64,000 bases of DNA from Neobacillus drentensis (GTDB taxonomy: Bacteria > Bacillota > Bacilli > Bacillales > Cytobacillaceae). Below are positions 47,041 to 57,184 of the stretch, in pieces; the first letter of the stretch is position 1; each line of letters begins with the position of its first letter. Both the position numbers and the translations under genes were made by a program. Location of the stretch: assembly GCF_021560175.1 (NCBI RefSeq), contig NZ_CP091110.1, positions 1,664,001 to 1,728,000 of the forward strand. Reading direction: 5' to 3'. Below the pieces are notes generated by a model. The model saw nothing but the letters and a program-made list of their open reading frames with translations. It ran no database searches and had not been told where the DNA came from.

Positions 47041-48369
47041 TTGAGTAAAATATACGTGTTAGATACAAATGTCTTGCTCCAAGACCCGTATTCCATTTAT
47101 TCGTTTGAAGATAATGAAGTCGTGATTCCCGCAGTAGTCCTTGAAGAAGTGGACTCAAAGAAAAGATATATGGATGAAGTTGGCAGAAATGCCCGGCAGG
47201 TATCGCGGTTAATTGATGGTTTAAGGGCAGCAGGAAAACTTTATGAAAAAATTCCTCTTGAGAATGGGGGAACCATTAGGATCGAGTTAAACCACCGGTC
47301 CTTTCACGAACTACAAGATATATTTGTTGAAAAAACAAATGATAATCGGATTCTGGCGGTGGCAAAGAATTTATACTTAGAGGAACAAGCAAAGGAAAAT
47401 GGCAAGCCAGTAATAATCGTTAGCAAGGATGCATTAGTACGAGTAAAAGCAGATGCGATTGGGCTAACGGCAGAGGACTTTTTAAATGACCGAGTGGTTG
47501 AAGTGGAACATATTTATACAGGCTTTTTTGAATTACAGCTTCCGATTGAATTATTAGGCCGCTTTTATGAAAAAGGCGAGTTATCACTTTCTGAAGTAGC
47601 TAACCACCCGTTCTATCCGAATCAATTCCTAATCATGAAGGATATTCTAGGCAGTTCTGCTTCAGCTATCGGAATGGTTGATAAAACCAGTAAGAAGGTA
47701 AAAAAGTTAACATTAAATCAAGAGCATGTATGGGGAATACACTCACGAAACGTGCAGCAGACGATGGCGATTGAATTATTGTTACGTAAGGATATCCCGC
47801 TTGTTACATTAACTGGCAAAGCTGGGACAGGGAAAACCTTGCTTGCACTTGCCTCAGGTTTGATGCAAACGGAGGATTTTAGAGAATACAAAAAGCTTTT
47901 GGTGGCTAGACCGATTGTGCCTGTCGGAAAAGATCTTGGATTTTTGCCAGGAGAAAAACAAGAAAAACTCAGACCTTGGATGCAGCCCATTTACGATAAC
48001 TTAGAATATCTATTTAATACGAAGAAACCAGGCGAGCTTGATGCAATTCTAGCCGGGATGGGCTCCATTGAGGTAGAGGCATTAACCTATATCCGTGGTC
48101 GAAGCCTGCCAAAGCAGTTTATTATTATCGATGAGGCACAAAACTTAACCAAACATGAAGTGAAGACGATTTTAACAAGGGTAGGAGAGGGCAGTAAGAT
48201 TGTGTTAATGGGGGATCCAGAACAAATTGACCATCCATATCTTGATGCCTATAACAATGGATTAACGTATGTAGTAGAGAAGTTTAAAGATCAGGAAATT
48301 TCCGGACACGTTAAGTTGTTAAAAGGGGAACGCTCAGGCTTGGCGCGCTTGGCAGCTGATTTACTTTAG
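47041..48369 (+). CDS. ylaK: PIN-PhoH family ATPase YlaK
   Basis: 442 aa joining an N-terminal PIN ribonuclease domain (VLDTNVLLQDP, VVLEEVDSKK, KTNDNRILAVA: the acidic triad) to a PhoH ATPase domain (Walker A LTGKAGTGKTLLALA, Walker B QFIIIDEAQNLTKHEV, sensor MGDPEQID). Such PhoH2 proteins are RNA helicase/ribonucleases. The TTG follows AGGAGG. Confidence 0.92.
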   Translation: MSKIYVLDTNVLLQDPYSIYSFEDNEVVIPAVVLEEVDSKKRYMDEVGRNARQVSRLIDGLRAAGKLYEKIPLENGGTIRIELNHRSFHELQDIFVEKTNDNRILAVAKNLYLEEQAKENGKPVIIVSKDALVRVKADAIGLTAEDFLNDRVVEVEHIYTGFFELQLPIELLGRFYEKGELSLSEVANHPFYPNQFLIMKDILGSSASAIGMVDKTSKKVKKLTLNQEHVWGIHSRNVQQTMAIELLLRKDIPLVTLTGKAGTGKTLLALASGLMQTEDFREYKKLLVARPIVPVGKDLGFLPGEKQEKLRPWMQPIYDNLEYLFNTKKPGELDAILAGMGSIEVEALTYIRGRSLPKQFIIIDEAQNLTKHEVKTILTRVGEGSKIVLMGDPEQIDHPYLDAYNNGLTYVVEKFKDQEISGHVKLLKGERSGLARLAADLL

Positions 48370-48389
48370 GGGAGAGCTGCACCTATTAT

Positions 48390-48418
48390 AAACGGGTGCC
48401 AATTGGCACCCGTTTATG
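48390..48418 (+). terminator. Terminator of ylaK
   Basis: A perfect 26-nt palindrome, arms AAACGGGTGCCAA and TTGGCACCCGTTT, followed by a weak T-run. Confidence 0.75.
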
Positions 48419-48436
48419 CAGGAAGTACAAAATGGC

Positions 48437-48934
48437 TTATTTAATCGTAAAGCCCGTTATATTTGTAAAGGGGTTATCCTTATTAGAACCATCACCATAA
48501 TAAATATGGACGGGTCCATCAGAAGTTAAGGGTTTACCATTTTTTGAGTAACCTAAAATAAGGTTATATGCCGTTTCCAGTGGAAACTCAATTTCCTCTG
48601 TTGTGGTGTGGACGACCAAGCTTTTCGCTTCAGGCGCCGGCTCCGAATTTAACAAAAAAGGTTTAAAGGGAATTCCGAAGGTACCTGTCAATACCTTTTC
48701 TTTTTCAAATTTCTTTTCGGTCTTTAATGTTGGAGGATATATTGCCCCTTCCATTATTTCACGGTCCCAGTGTTTAGAAACTGCTTTTGTATAGGCCTCG
48801 ACGGAATCGGAAGTCTCCTTTACTTGTGAGAAATAAGTGGTTAAATCAACCCGGCGGTCGTCAAAAATCCAAACTCCGGGATCAAGCGTAATTGTAAATT
48901 TTACATTCCCTGTGATTGTTAAAATATTTTCCAT
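48437..48934 (-). CDS. Conserved hypothetical protein (165 aa)
   Basis: ATG 48934 lies about 8 nt after a GGGGG site; the codon just before it is also ATG. The beta-rich product reads MENILTITGNVKFTITLDPG, VWIFDDRRVDLTTYF and ends VHIYYGDGSNKDNPFTN. It has no signal peptide or membrane segment. I do not recognise a family. It is convergent with ylaK. Confidence 0.72.
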   Translation of the reverse strand: MENILTITGNVKFTITLDPGVWIFDDRRVDLTTYFSQVKETSDSVEAYTKAVSKHWDREIMEGAIYPPTLKTEKKFEKEKVLTGTFGIPFKPFLLNSEPAPEAKSLVVHTTTEEIEFPLETAYNLILGYSKNGKPLTSDGPVHIYYGDGSNKDNPFTNITGFTIK

Positions 48935-49173
48935 CATCCATCCCCCTCAAATCTTGCCTTTTGGGCGTTGTCTTTCCATAACCACTAACACTTACGAAAA
49001 AACTTATATTTGAATATCAATCATAATACCGCTTTCTTAGTATAGCTTTTTTTGGCATTATTGTCATAAAAGTAACTCGTTTTGTGAATATCCTTCATAG
49101 TTCTTGCAATTTTGTGGTGTAAACGGTAAAATTTATAGATAAGTTGAATTATCGCTCTGAAATGGGGGGATCA

Positions 49174-49458
49174 ATGTTGGCGTCTGAAATGATCGTGAAT
49201 CACCATGAAAAAGCCTATGCCTTGCTCCAGGCTGACGCTGAAAAGATATTAAAGCTTATCAAAGTGCAAATGGACAATCTCACGATGCCTCAATGCCCTC
49301 TTTATGAAGAGGTATTGGATACACAAATGTTTGGCCTTTCACGAGAAATAGACTTTGCTGTACGATTAGGCTTAATAGATGTTAAGGATGGGAAAACAAT
49401 TTTAGATCAATTAGAGAGAGAATTGTCTGCTCTTCATGATGCGTCCTTAAAAAAATAA
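49174..49458 (+). CDS. ylaN: YlaN (UPF0358), iron-homeostasis protein acting with Fur
   Basis: The ATG at 49174 after a GGGGGGA site gives 94 aa. The core [51 protein letters not shown] is nearly invariant in Bacillaceae. YlaN is required under iron limitation and is reported to bind the repressor Fur. It precedes ftsW, as in B. subtilis, with a terminator between. Confidence 0.93.
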   Translation: MLASEMIVNHHEKAYALLQADAEKILKLIKVQMDNLTMPQCPLYEEVLDTQMFGLSREIDFAVRLGLIDVKDGKTILDQLERELSALHDASLKK

Positions 49459-49470
49459 TGCATAAATAAG

Positions 49471-49507
49471 AACTCAAACAATACAAAGTAATGTTTGGGT
49501 TTTTTAT
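49471..49507 (+). terminator. Terminator of ylaN
   Basis: AACTCAAACA pairs with TGTTTGGGTT, then T5. Confidence 0.82.
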
Positions 49508-49645
49508 TATACCTAACAGGAATTATAATTTGGCTATTCATTATTAAAATATTGTAACAAAGGTGAATTTCCTCAAGTATTGCCACGTATTTTCTATTAT
49601 AATAGAATGGTATTCTATCAATTTTTGAAAATGAGGACGTCTTAA

Positions 49646-50854
49646 ATGCTGAAAAAAATAGTAAAATCATATGATTATACGTTGATTATTGCCATAATCC
49701 TTTTGTGTGCGTTTGGACTTGTGATGATCTATAGTGCAAGTATGGCCTACGCAGTCCAAAGGTACCAAGTAAAACCTGACTTTTTCTACCAAAGGCAAAA
49801 AATATTTTTATTAATCTTTGCTGTAATCTTTCTCATAACAGCATTAGTTCCTTATAAAATTATGAATTATACGAAATGGTTTCAGGCACCAATGGTCATT
49901 GCCTCAATTGTTTCATTACTAGGCCTTTTTGCTTTTGGACAAGTAAAGAACAATGCCCAAAGCTGGTATCAAATTGGCACCTTTCTTTTGCAGCCATCTG
50001 AATTTGTAAAGCTGGGTGTCATCATTTATTTGGCATCAGTTTATGCAAAAAAACAACCGTATATTAACCAGTTCAATAAGGGGGTTCTTCCGCCTTTAGT
50101 ATATCTATTTATTGTCTGTGCTATGATTGCCGCTCAGCCAGACTTTGGGACAGCTGTGATTATTGCAGCAATTGCCGGTACCATTATTATTGCCTCTGGT
50201 ATGAATTTAAAAACCATCTCGAAATTAGCTTTAATGGTTCTGATTGTTGCCCTGCCGCTTGTTCTCGTCTCTTGGGGAAAACTATTTTCACCGGAACAAA
50301 TGAGCCGTTTTGAAGTTATGGGCAATCCTTTTGATGAAAAATATATAAAGGATGCCGGCTTCCATTTGGCGAATTCATTTATTGCAATTGGTTCGGGCGG
50401 AGTAAATGGACTCGGTTTGGGAAAAAGTATACAAAAACTAGGGTATCTGCCAGAGTCCCATACGGACTTTATTATGGCGATCATCGCCGAAGAATTAGGT
50501 ATTTGGGGTGTGGGTTTTGTTATTCTCCTCCTCTCCTATATTGTTTTACGGGGAATTCATATCGGGATGAAATGCAAAGATCCGTTTGGCAGTTTATTAG
50601 CATTTGGTATCTCTAGTATGATTGGCATTCAGTCTTTTATTAATTTGGCAGGGGTATCTGGTGTTATTCCACTGACCGGTGTACCGCTTCCTTTTATCAG
50701 TTATGGCGGGTCATCCCTGTTAATGCTTGCGGGGGCTACTGGCATACTTGTAAATGTTTCGATGTTTGTGAAATATGAAAGTAAATATAAAAATAAACAA
50801 GATGCAACTGACAAAAAGCTTAAGACTGAGGATGGAAAGGTTTATTATCTTTAA
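49646..50854 (+). CDS. ftsW: Cell-division peptidoglycan polymerase FtsW
   Basis: A SEDS-family glycosyltransferase that polymerises lipid II at the septum with a class B PBP. 402 aa with about 10 membrane helices. Signatures: GLVMIYSAS, QPSEFVKLG, AAQPDFGTAVII, LPESHTDFIMAIIAEELG, PFISYGGSS. The Asp in the external loop of this family is present in AQPDFG. The start follows a weak GAGGAC site. Confidence 0.95.
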   Translation: MLKKIVKSYDYTLIIAIILLCAFGLVMIYSASMAYAVQRYQVKPDFFYQRQKIFLLIFAVIFLITALVPYKIMNYTKWFQAPMVIASIVSLLGLFAFGQVKNNAQSWYQIGTFLLQPSEFVKLGVIIYLASVYAKKQPYINQFNKGVLPPLVYLFIVCAMIAAQPDFGTAVIIAAIAGTIIIASGMNLKTISKLALMVLIVALPLVLVSWGKLFSPEQMSRFEVMGNPFDEKYIKDAGFHLANSFIAIGSGGVNGLGLGKSIQKLGYLPESHTDFIMAIIAEELGIWGVGFVILLLSYIVLRGIHIGMKCKDPFGSLLAFGISSMIGIQSFINLAGVSGVIPLTGVPLPFISYGGSSLLMLAGATGILVNVSMFVKYESKYKNKQDATDKKLKTEDGKVYYL

Positions 50855-50857
50855 TGA

Positions 50858-50891
50858 GAACGCGGGGGAATTAAGTTCCCTTGCGTTTTTA
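50858..50891 (+). terminator. Terminator of ftsW
   Basis: AACGC...GGGAA pairs with TTCCC...GCGTT, with internal mismatches, then T4-5. Confidence 0.7.
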
Positions 50892-50919
50892 AAAATACAT
50901 AGAATACGAGGTGCTTTTC

Positions 50920-53900
50920 GTGACAAGACAAATTAATAAAATATTGGTTGCTAATCGTGGAGAGATTGCGATTAGGGTTTTTCGTGCTTGTACTGAACTG
51001 AATATTCGGACAGTTGCTATTTATTCGAAAGAGGACTCGGGCTCCTATCATCGTTATAAAGCTGATGAGGCCTATATAGTAGGTGAAGGAAAAAAACCAA
51101 TAGATGCCTATTTAGACATTGATGGGATTATTGACATTGCTAAGAAAAGCGGTGTGAATGCGATTCACCCTGGTTATGGCTTCTTGTCAGAAAACATTCA
51201 TTTTGCTAGACGCTGTGAAGAAGAGGGGATTATTTTTATTGGACCTGCTTCCAAACACTTGGATATGTTTGGGGACAAAGTAAAAGCAAGAACCCAGGCC
51301 GAACTTGCCCATATTCCCGTCATTCCAGGCAGTAATGGGCCTGTCAATGAGATTAGTGAAGTGGAGGAATTTGCTGCTGCACACGGCTTCCCTATTATTA
51401 TCAAGGCCTCATTAGGCGGAGGCGGACGCGGGATGAGAATTGTTAAAAGCAGTGCGGATGTGCGTGAGGCCTTTGAACGAGCAAAATCTGAGGCTAAAGC
51501 TGCTTTTGGGAATGATGAAGTGTATGTGGAAAAATTCATTGAAAATCCCAAGCATATTGAGGTTCAAATCATCGGGGACCAGCATGGGAACATGGTGCAT
51601 CTATACGATCGCGACTGTTCGGTTCAAAGACGGCATCAAAAAGTAGTGGAGGTAGCTCCAAGTGTATCCATTTCTGAAAATCTGCGGAACTCGATCTGTC
51701 AAGCAGCAGTAAAATTAATGAGCAACGTACAATATTTAAATGCAGGTACAGTTGAATTTCTTGTTTCTGGTAATGATTTTTATTTCATTGAGGTAAATCC
51801 GCGCGTACAAGTGGAGCATACTGTAACGGAATTAGTTACTGGAGTTGATATCGTTCAAACACAAATATTAATAGCTGAAGGGCATGAACTGCATGGCCCT
51901 ATTATAGGTATTCCTGCACAAGAGAAAATAAAGTTGAATGGTTTTGCTATTCAATCGAGGGTGACCACAGAAGACCCGCTCAACAATTTTATGCCTGATA
52001 CAGGAAAAATCATGGCTTATCGATCAGGCGGGGGATTTGGCGTACGTCTGGATGCGGGGAATGGTTTTCAAGGAGCGGTAATCACACCTTATTACGATTC
52101 TTTGCTTGTGAAGCTATCAACTTGGGCATTAACGTTTGAACAAGCAGCAGCAAAGATGGTTCGTAATTTACAGGAGTTTAGGATAAGAGGAATCAAGACC
52201 AATATTCCATTCCTAGAAAATGTCGTCAAGCATGAGAAGTTTAGAAATGGTGAATATGATACCTCGTTTATTGATACAACACCAGAATTATTTATTTTTC
52301 CAGTTAGTAAAGATAGAGGAACTAAATTATTAAGCTACATTGGAAATGTTACAGTAAATGGTTTTCCTGGGATTGAAAAAAAGAAAAGACCTGTTTTCAC
52401 TCAACCTAGAATTCCGGCGCTAAAATTTGATGTTCCCTATCAAGATGGGACAAAGCAGATTTTGGATAAAGATGGACCTGATGGACTTGTCCAATGGATA
52501 AAAAATCAAAAGCAAGTATTATTAACAGATACAACCTATCGTGATGCCCATCAGTCCCTATTAGCGACGAGAATGCGGACAACGGATATTGTGCATATTG
52601 CCGAGGAAACAGCCAAATTGTTACCGAATTTATTTTCGTTTGAGATGTGGGGCGGGGCCACCTTTGATGTTGCCTACAGGTTCCTAAAAGAAGACCCATG
52701 GGACCGCTTATTAACGCTTCGAGAAAAAATTCCAAATGTTCTTTTTCAAATGTTGTTCCGCGGTGCAAATGCAGTGGGTTATAAGAATTATCCGGACAAT
52801 TTAATCCGTGAATTTATCAATCAATCCGCTGCAGCAGGCATTGATGTCTTCCGGATTTTTGACAGTTTAAACTGGGTGAAGGGGATGGAAGTTGCCATTG
52901 ATGCAGTCCGCCAGTCCGGAAAAATTGCCGAGGCGGCGATCTGTTATACAGGAGATATCTTGGATCCAACAAGAGTAAAGTATAATCTTAACTATTACCG
53001 AACATTGGCAAAAGAGTTGGAGCAGCAAGGTGCACATATACTGGCAATAAAAGATATGGCTGGCCTGTTAAAGCCGGAGGCAGCGTATCGGTTAGTATCC
53101 GAATTAAAAGCAACTGTCGATATTCCAATCCATCTCCATACCCACGATACTAGTGGAAATGGCATTTTTACGTATGCACGTGCAATAGAGGGCGGAGTCG
53201 ATATAGTCGATACGGCTCTAAGTACAATGGCTGGATTGACATCGCAGCCAAGTGCTAACTCCTTATTTTATGCACTTGAGGGAAATACGAGAAAACCGCA
53301 AGTAAACATTGAGGCGCTTGAGAAGCTTTCCTATTACTGGGAGGATGTTCGCAAAGTGTATCATGATTTTGAAAGCGGAATGATGTCTCCTCATTCAGAA
53401 GTGTACCAGCATGAAATGCCGGGCGGACAATATAGTAATCTTCAGCAGCAGGCTAAAGCAGTGGGGCTTGGGGATCAATGGGATGATGTTAAAGGAATGT
53501 ATTCCCGAGTAAATAAAATGTTTGGGGACATTGTCAAAGTTACCCCTTCTTCAAAGGTTGTCGGGGATATGGCCTTATTTATGGTGCAAAATGAAATAAC
53601 GGAGGAAGATGTCCTATTAAAGGGGGACAGTCTTGATTTCCCTGACTCTGTTGTTGAATTATTTGAAGGATATTTAGGGCTGCCATACGGTGGGTTTCCT
53701 GAAGAACTTCAAAGGGTCATCCTAAAAGGAAAGAAGCCATTAGAAGTTCGACCTGGTGAACTGCTTGAGGATGTAAATTTTGAAAAGCTTAAGGAAGAGC
53801 TGTTTGAAGAACTTGGCAGACAAGTTACCGATTTTGAAATTTTATCTTATGCCCTCTATCCAAAGGTATTTATAGAGTATATCAGGGCAATTGAACGTTT

Positions 53901-54363
53901 TGGGAATATTTCCATGTTGGATACACCAACCTTCCTCTATGGGATGAGACTGGGTGAAGAAATCGAGGTAGAAATTGAAAAAGGTAAGACCCTTATTGTT
54001 AAGTTAGTTTCTATTGGTCAGCCCCAGGCCGACGGGACAAGGGTGGTTTATTTTGAACTAAATGGACAGCCGCGCGAAGTATCGATCAAAGATGAGAGTA
54101 TTAAAGCAACGGTTGTATCAAGATTAAAGGGAGATTTGAAAAACGATGAACATCTCTCCGCCTCAATGCCGGGCACCGTCATTAAGGTTTTAGTAGAACG
54201 AGGAGAGAAAGTAGAACGTGGTGATCACTTACTAATCACAGAAGCGATGAAAATGGAAACAACTGTACAAGCGCCATTTTCAGGTATTGTAAAAGACCTT
54301 TACGTAAAAAGCGGAGATGCTATCCAGACAGGAGATCTCTTACTAGAACTGACAAAAGCATAA
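50920..54363 (+). CDS. pycA: Pyruvate carboxylase
   Basis: Biotin enzyme that makes oxaloacetate from pyruvate, bicarbonate and ATP. GTG 50920 is 6 nt after GAGGTG; 1147 aa is family length. Biotin carboxylase domain (about 1-450: KILVANRGEIAIRVFRAC, the glycine loop GGGGRGMRIV, FIEVNPRVQVEHTVTE), carboxyltransferase domain (about 530-800: DTTYRDAHQSLLATRMRT, FEMWGGATFDVAYRFL, IKDMAGLLKP), and biotin carrier domain with Lys1111 in TEAMKMETTV. In B. subtilis its activity is stimulated by DarB under low cyclic-di-AMP. Confidence 0.97.
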   Translation: MTRQINKILVANRGEIAIRVFRACTELNIRTVAIYSKEDSGSYHRYKADEAYIVGEGKKPIDAYLDIDGIIDIAKKSGVNAIHPGYGFLSENIHFARRCEEEGIIFIGPASKHLDMFGDKVKARTQAELAHIPVIPGSNGPVNEISEVEEFAAAHGFPIIIKASLGGGGRGMRIVKSSADVREAFERAKSEAKAAFGNDEVYVEKFIENPKHIEVQIIGDQHGNMVHLYDRDCSVQRRHQKVVEVAPSVSISENLRNSICQAAVKLMSNVQYLNAGTVEFLVSGNDFYFIEVNPRVQVEHTVTELVTGVDIVQTQILIAEGHELHGPIIGIPAQEKIKLNGFAIQSRVTTEDPLNNFMPDTGKIMAYRSGGGFGVRLDAGNGFQGAVITPYYDSLLVKLSTWALTFEQAAAKMVRNLQEFRIRGIKTNIPFLENVVKHEKFRNGEYDTSFIDTTPELFIFPVSKDRGTKLLSYIGNVTVNGFPGIEKKKRPVFTQPRIPALKFDVPYQDGTKQILDKDGPDGLVQWIKNQKQVLLTDTTYRDAHQSLLATRMRTTDIVHIAEETAKLLPNLFSFEMWGGATFDVAYRFLKEDPWDRLLTLREKIPNVLFQMLFRGANAVGYKNYPDNLIREFINQSAAAGIDVFRIFDSLNWVKGMEVAIDAVRQSGKIAEAAICYTGDILDPTRVKYNLNYYRTLAKELEQQGAHILAIKDMAGLLKPEAAYRLVSELKATVDIPIHLHTHDTSGNGIFTYARAIEGGVDIVDTALSTMAGLTSQPSANSLFYALEGNTRKPQVNIEALEKLSYYWEDVRKVYHDFESGMMSPHSEVYQHEMPGGQYSNLQQQAKAVGLGDQWDDVKGMYSRVNKMFGDIVKVTPSSKVVGDMALFMVQNEITEEDVLLKGDSLDFPDSVVELFEGYLGLPYGGFPEELQRVILKGKKPLEVRPGELLEDVNFEKLKEELFEELGRQVTDFEILSYALYPKVFIEYIRAIERFGNISMLDTPTFLYGMRLGEEIEVEIEKGKTLIVKLVSIGQPQADGTRVVYFELNGQPREVSIKDESIKATVVSRLKGDLKNDEHLSASMPGTVIKVLVERGEKVERGDHLLITEAMKMETTVQAPFSGIVKDLYVKSGDAIQTGDLLLELTKA

Positions 54364-54409
54364 ATTAAAGAAATAGGCTTTGTTGAAACCTATTGGTGAT
54401 TTTTAGCAT

Positions 54410-54446
54410 GTTGATTGGAGCGAAGCCGCCTGGAGCGGAAATCAAC
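54410..54446. repeat. 37-bp solo remnant of the family B repeat
   Basis: GTTGATTGGAGCG is joined directly to AAGCCGCCTGGAGCGG and AAATCAAC. These are the two ends of the GC-rich segment seen whole at 12078-12272 and 62881-63012, with the inside missing. The junction falls at a shared AGCG, as expected for a deletion between short repeats. Confidence 0.75.
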
Positions 54447-54477
54447 ATTCAAGATTAACGAAGCAAGAAATTAAAAA

Positions 54478-54508
54478 AAGTTGCCGGGAGCTACCGGCAA
54501 CTTTTTTA
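54478..54508. terminator. Bidirectional terminator of pycA and ctaA
   Basis: AAGTTGCCGG pairs with CCGGCAACTT; A-run before and T6 after. Confidence 0.9.
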
Positions 54509-55414
54509 ATGCTGATTTCGACGTGATCGAGAATACAAAAGAAGGAAATAACTTAACACCCCAAATAAACAGGTGATAAAAAAAGCATGCAGCAGTGCAA
54601 TATACAAATTTAACAGGCTAAAGATGATAAACGCACCAGCAATCACTTGTAAGGTAACAAGGATGAATGCAATCATCCAGCCCCAATAAAGCACCTTCTG
54701 CTCTTTATAGTGACGTACGGCAAGGTAAAAAATATAAGCAATCCAGATGAAAATTAACCCTGCTGCAGTGCGGTGCCCCATCTGCACCCATTGGTATATG
54801 TCTGAAGGTAATGAAAATTTGTCATTAGAACAGAAGGGCCAGTCAAGGCAAACCAGACTCGCTTTCATATGGCGGACTAATGCTCCTGTATAGATAACCA
54901 GATAACTGTAGATGGAGACCCCAACAATATGAAAGCCCATTCTCTTATCGATGATTACCTTTTCTGCATCAAATTTCTTATCGACTTCAAAGATAAGCAG
55001 AGTTAATAAGAATACTGCAGCAAAGGAAACAAGGGAAATTCCAAAATGCAAGGCAAGAACAAAACCTGATTGCCCCCATAATACAGCAGCAGCTCCTATT
55101 AATCCTTGTAAGAGTAAAAAGATAACTGACAGCAATGAAAGAAATTTAGTCTCTCTTATATGGCCAATTGCCTTCCATGACCAAACCGAGAGCCCGAGAA
55201 CCATTATGCCTCCAACACCTGAGACAAGCCGATGAGCAAGCTCTATCACTAGTTCTGGAGTTATTTCCGAGGGAACAAATTTGCCCTCGCATAAAGGCCA
55301 GGATCTTCCACACCCCATCCCAGACCCAGTTTTTGTAACCAAAGCACCGCCAAGTAGAATAAAAATCATAACGATTGTAGTTGCAACCGCCAACCACTTC
55401 AAAGAACGCCGCAA
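54506..55414 (-). CDS. ctaA: Heme A synthase
   Basis: Membrane monooxygenase that oxidises heme O to heme A for the caa3 and aa3 oxidases. A TTG at 55414 after GAGGTG gives 302 aa; the GTG at 55423 overlaps the ribosome site. Eight helices, with the conserved Cys pair [11 protein letters not shown] in the first external loop and CLDWPFC in the second half, plus heme-ligand histidines in [25 protein letters not shown] and LHAFF. It diverges from ctaB. Confidence 0.95.
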   Translation of the reverse strand: MRRSLKWLAVATTIVMIFILLGGALVTKTGSGMGCGRSWPLCEGKFVPSEITPELVIELAHRLVSGVGGIMVLGLSVWSWKAIGHIRETKFLSLLSVIFLLLQGLIGAAAVLWGQSGFVLALHFGISLVSFAAVFLLTLLIFEVDKKFDAEKVIIDKRMGFHIVGVSIYSYLVIYTGALVRHMKASLVCLDWPFCSNDKFSLPSDIYQWVQMGHRTAAGLIFIWIAYIFYLAVRHYKEQKVLYWGWMIAFILVTLQVIAGAFIIFSLLNLYIALLHAFFITCLFGVLSYFLLLYSRSRRNQH

Positions 55415-55584
55415 AAAATTCACCTCTTAAAAAGTTCAATAATTTGTCATTGGTTAAACCTGACAGTATAATAAATAAAAACGTAACTAGATTTAAAAGT
55501 CCCTATTTATCATAACGAAAATAGTTAAAAAAGAACAGAATTTTAGCTGACAATAATTAAATAATAAATGGAAGATGAATAATA

Positions 55585-55617
55585 ACTATTTTTTACTATT
55601 ATTATAGTGAAAATAGT
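55585..55617. promoter_or_regulatory. Nested inverted repeat in the ctaA-ctaB gap
   Basis: Outer arms ACTATTTT/AAAATAGT enclose an inner ACTAT/ATAGT, all symmetric around 55601. It lies about 170 nt upstream of ctaA and 430 nt upstream of ctaB. In B. subtilis this gap carries sites for ResD; the protein that would bind here is unknown. The rest of the 636-nt gap is AT-rich, without an ORF that I trust. Confidence 0.45.
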
Positions 55618-56050
55618 CAAAAGGCTTGAATCTTAATTTGAAGGTAGTAAAATTGATGTATAAACAATGCTAATAGTCCAAATAAAAGAACAAAAAACAA
55701 CCAAATCGGACGGTTTTAATCTGCTTTCCTTAAGATGCCTCATACTAAAAGAGAGTAAATGCTTTAAAGTGTCTAGATTACACGTTAACTTTTGTTTGGT
55801 CACAATTTAGTCTAAAATTATTCAAAAAAAGTTCACAAAAATACCAAAAAGTGTGATTTAATATACAGAGAAAGTGTTTTAGAAAATGAAGATTTTAAAA
55901 GTGAAAATACTTTTTATGTTATAGAACTTACTAGAAGTAAAAAGATTCCTTTCTTTAATTTTATATCAGTGCTATATATTTAAAAAATCAGGAAGGTATT
56001 TATGTTCCTTAATTGGTGAATATTTGTTAGTAGAATTAGGAGGAAAAGAA

Positions 56051-56989
56051 ATGTCCAACTCTAAGACTTATGGTGATTCAGCCATTGAAAATGGTGCTGC
56101 AAGTCTGCATGGAACCATCGAAAAAACGACCGTCTGGAAGGACTTCATGGCCCTTATTAAAATAGGAATTGTTAATTCCAATTTAATTACCACTTTTACT
56201 GGTCTATGGCTGGCGATTCATTTCTCAGGTCAAAGTTTCTTAGATAATTTAGATATTATGTTTTTTACAGTAGTTGGTTCTTCCCTCATTATTGCTGGTT
56301 CATGCGCCATTAATAATTATGTTGACCGGGATATTGACCACTTAATGGAGAGAACGAAAACAAGACCTACTGTCACAGGGAAGATAATGCCTGTAAAAGT
56401 CTTAGTTCTTGGTATTTTGCTTATTGGACTGGGTACACTGTGTTTATTCTTTACTACAGTAACTGCAACAGTAATTGGACTGCTTGGAGTTTTTAGTTAT
56501 GTTTTTCTGTATACACTATGGTCCAAGCGTCAATTGGTATCAAACACGATTATTGGAAGCATCTCAGGTGCAGTACCACCGTTAATTGGGTGGGCAGCAG
56601 TTGATGCTAATTTAGATATTATGGCTTGGGCATTGTTTGTTTTAATGTTTGTCTGGCAGCCACCTCATTTCTATGCTCTTGCAATGAGAAGAGTCAAAGA
56701 ATATAGAGCCGCGGGAGTTCCAATGCTGCCGGTGGTTAAAGGCTTTAAAACAACTAAGATTCACATTTTGGTTTGGGTGGCATTACTTCTGCCAATCCCG
56801 TTTTTTCTTACTAAGTTAGGAATCCCATTTCTGATTCTAGCTACCGTACTAAATGTAGGCTGGCTGGCATTGGGGATTTATGGATATAAGGTCAAAGATG
56901 ACATTAAGTGGGCGAAACTAATGTTTGTCTATTCTTTGCAATATTTAACGATTATTTTTGTGGCGATGGTTATAGTTACATTAATTTAG
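56051..56989 (+). CDS. ctaB: Protoheme IX farnesyltransferase (heme O synthase)
   Basis: UbiA-family prenyltransferase that adds farnesyl to heme B. ATG 56051 follows TAGGAGG; 312 aa, about nine helices. The Mg2+-diphosphate motifs are [20 protein letters not shown] and [14 protein letters not shown]. The 27-aa extension seen if the upstream TTG were used has no support. ctaC lies 195 nt downstream. Confidence 0.95.
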   Translation: MSNSKTYGDSAIENGAASLHGTIEKTTVWKDFMALIKIGIVNSNLITTFTGLWLAIHFSGQSFLDNLDIMFFTVVGSSLIIAGSCAINNYVDRDIDHLMERTKTRPTVTGKIMPVKVLVLGILLIGLGTLCLFFTTVTATVIGLLGVFSYVFLYTLWSKRQLVSNTIIGSISGAVPPLIGWAAVDANLDIMAWALFVLMFVWQPPHFYALAMRRVKEYRAAGVPMLPVVKGFKTTKIHILVWVALLLPIPFFLTKLGIPFLILATVLNVGWLALGIYGYKVKDDIKWAKLMFVYSLQYLTIIFVAMVIVTLI

Positions 56990-57184
56990 TTTTGCCCTAG
57001 GTTCATTCCGGGAGATTGGAAGTCTTTACTTTCTTTTCCTATTAGATGATTGATGACGGTTACATATACTAAGATTTAAAGCTGTTACTGTCAGTCGCTA
57101 ACGAAGGAGTGAACCATCCTACATACTTCTTTGACCAACAATATTTATTTGATTTTATCAGTGAAAGAGGGGATTGATTAAGCT

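Noticed and set aside
55820..55870. Rex-type site upstream of ctaB
   Set aside because: The GTTCACAA and GTGTGA words are in the wrong orientation and spacing for a Rex operator.
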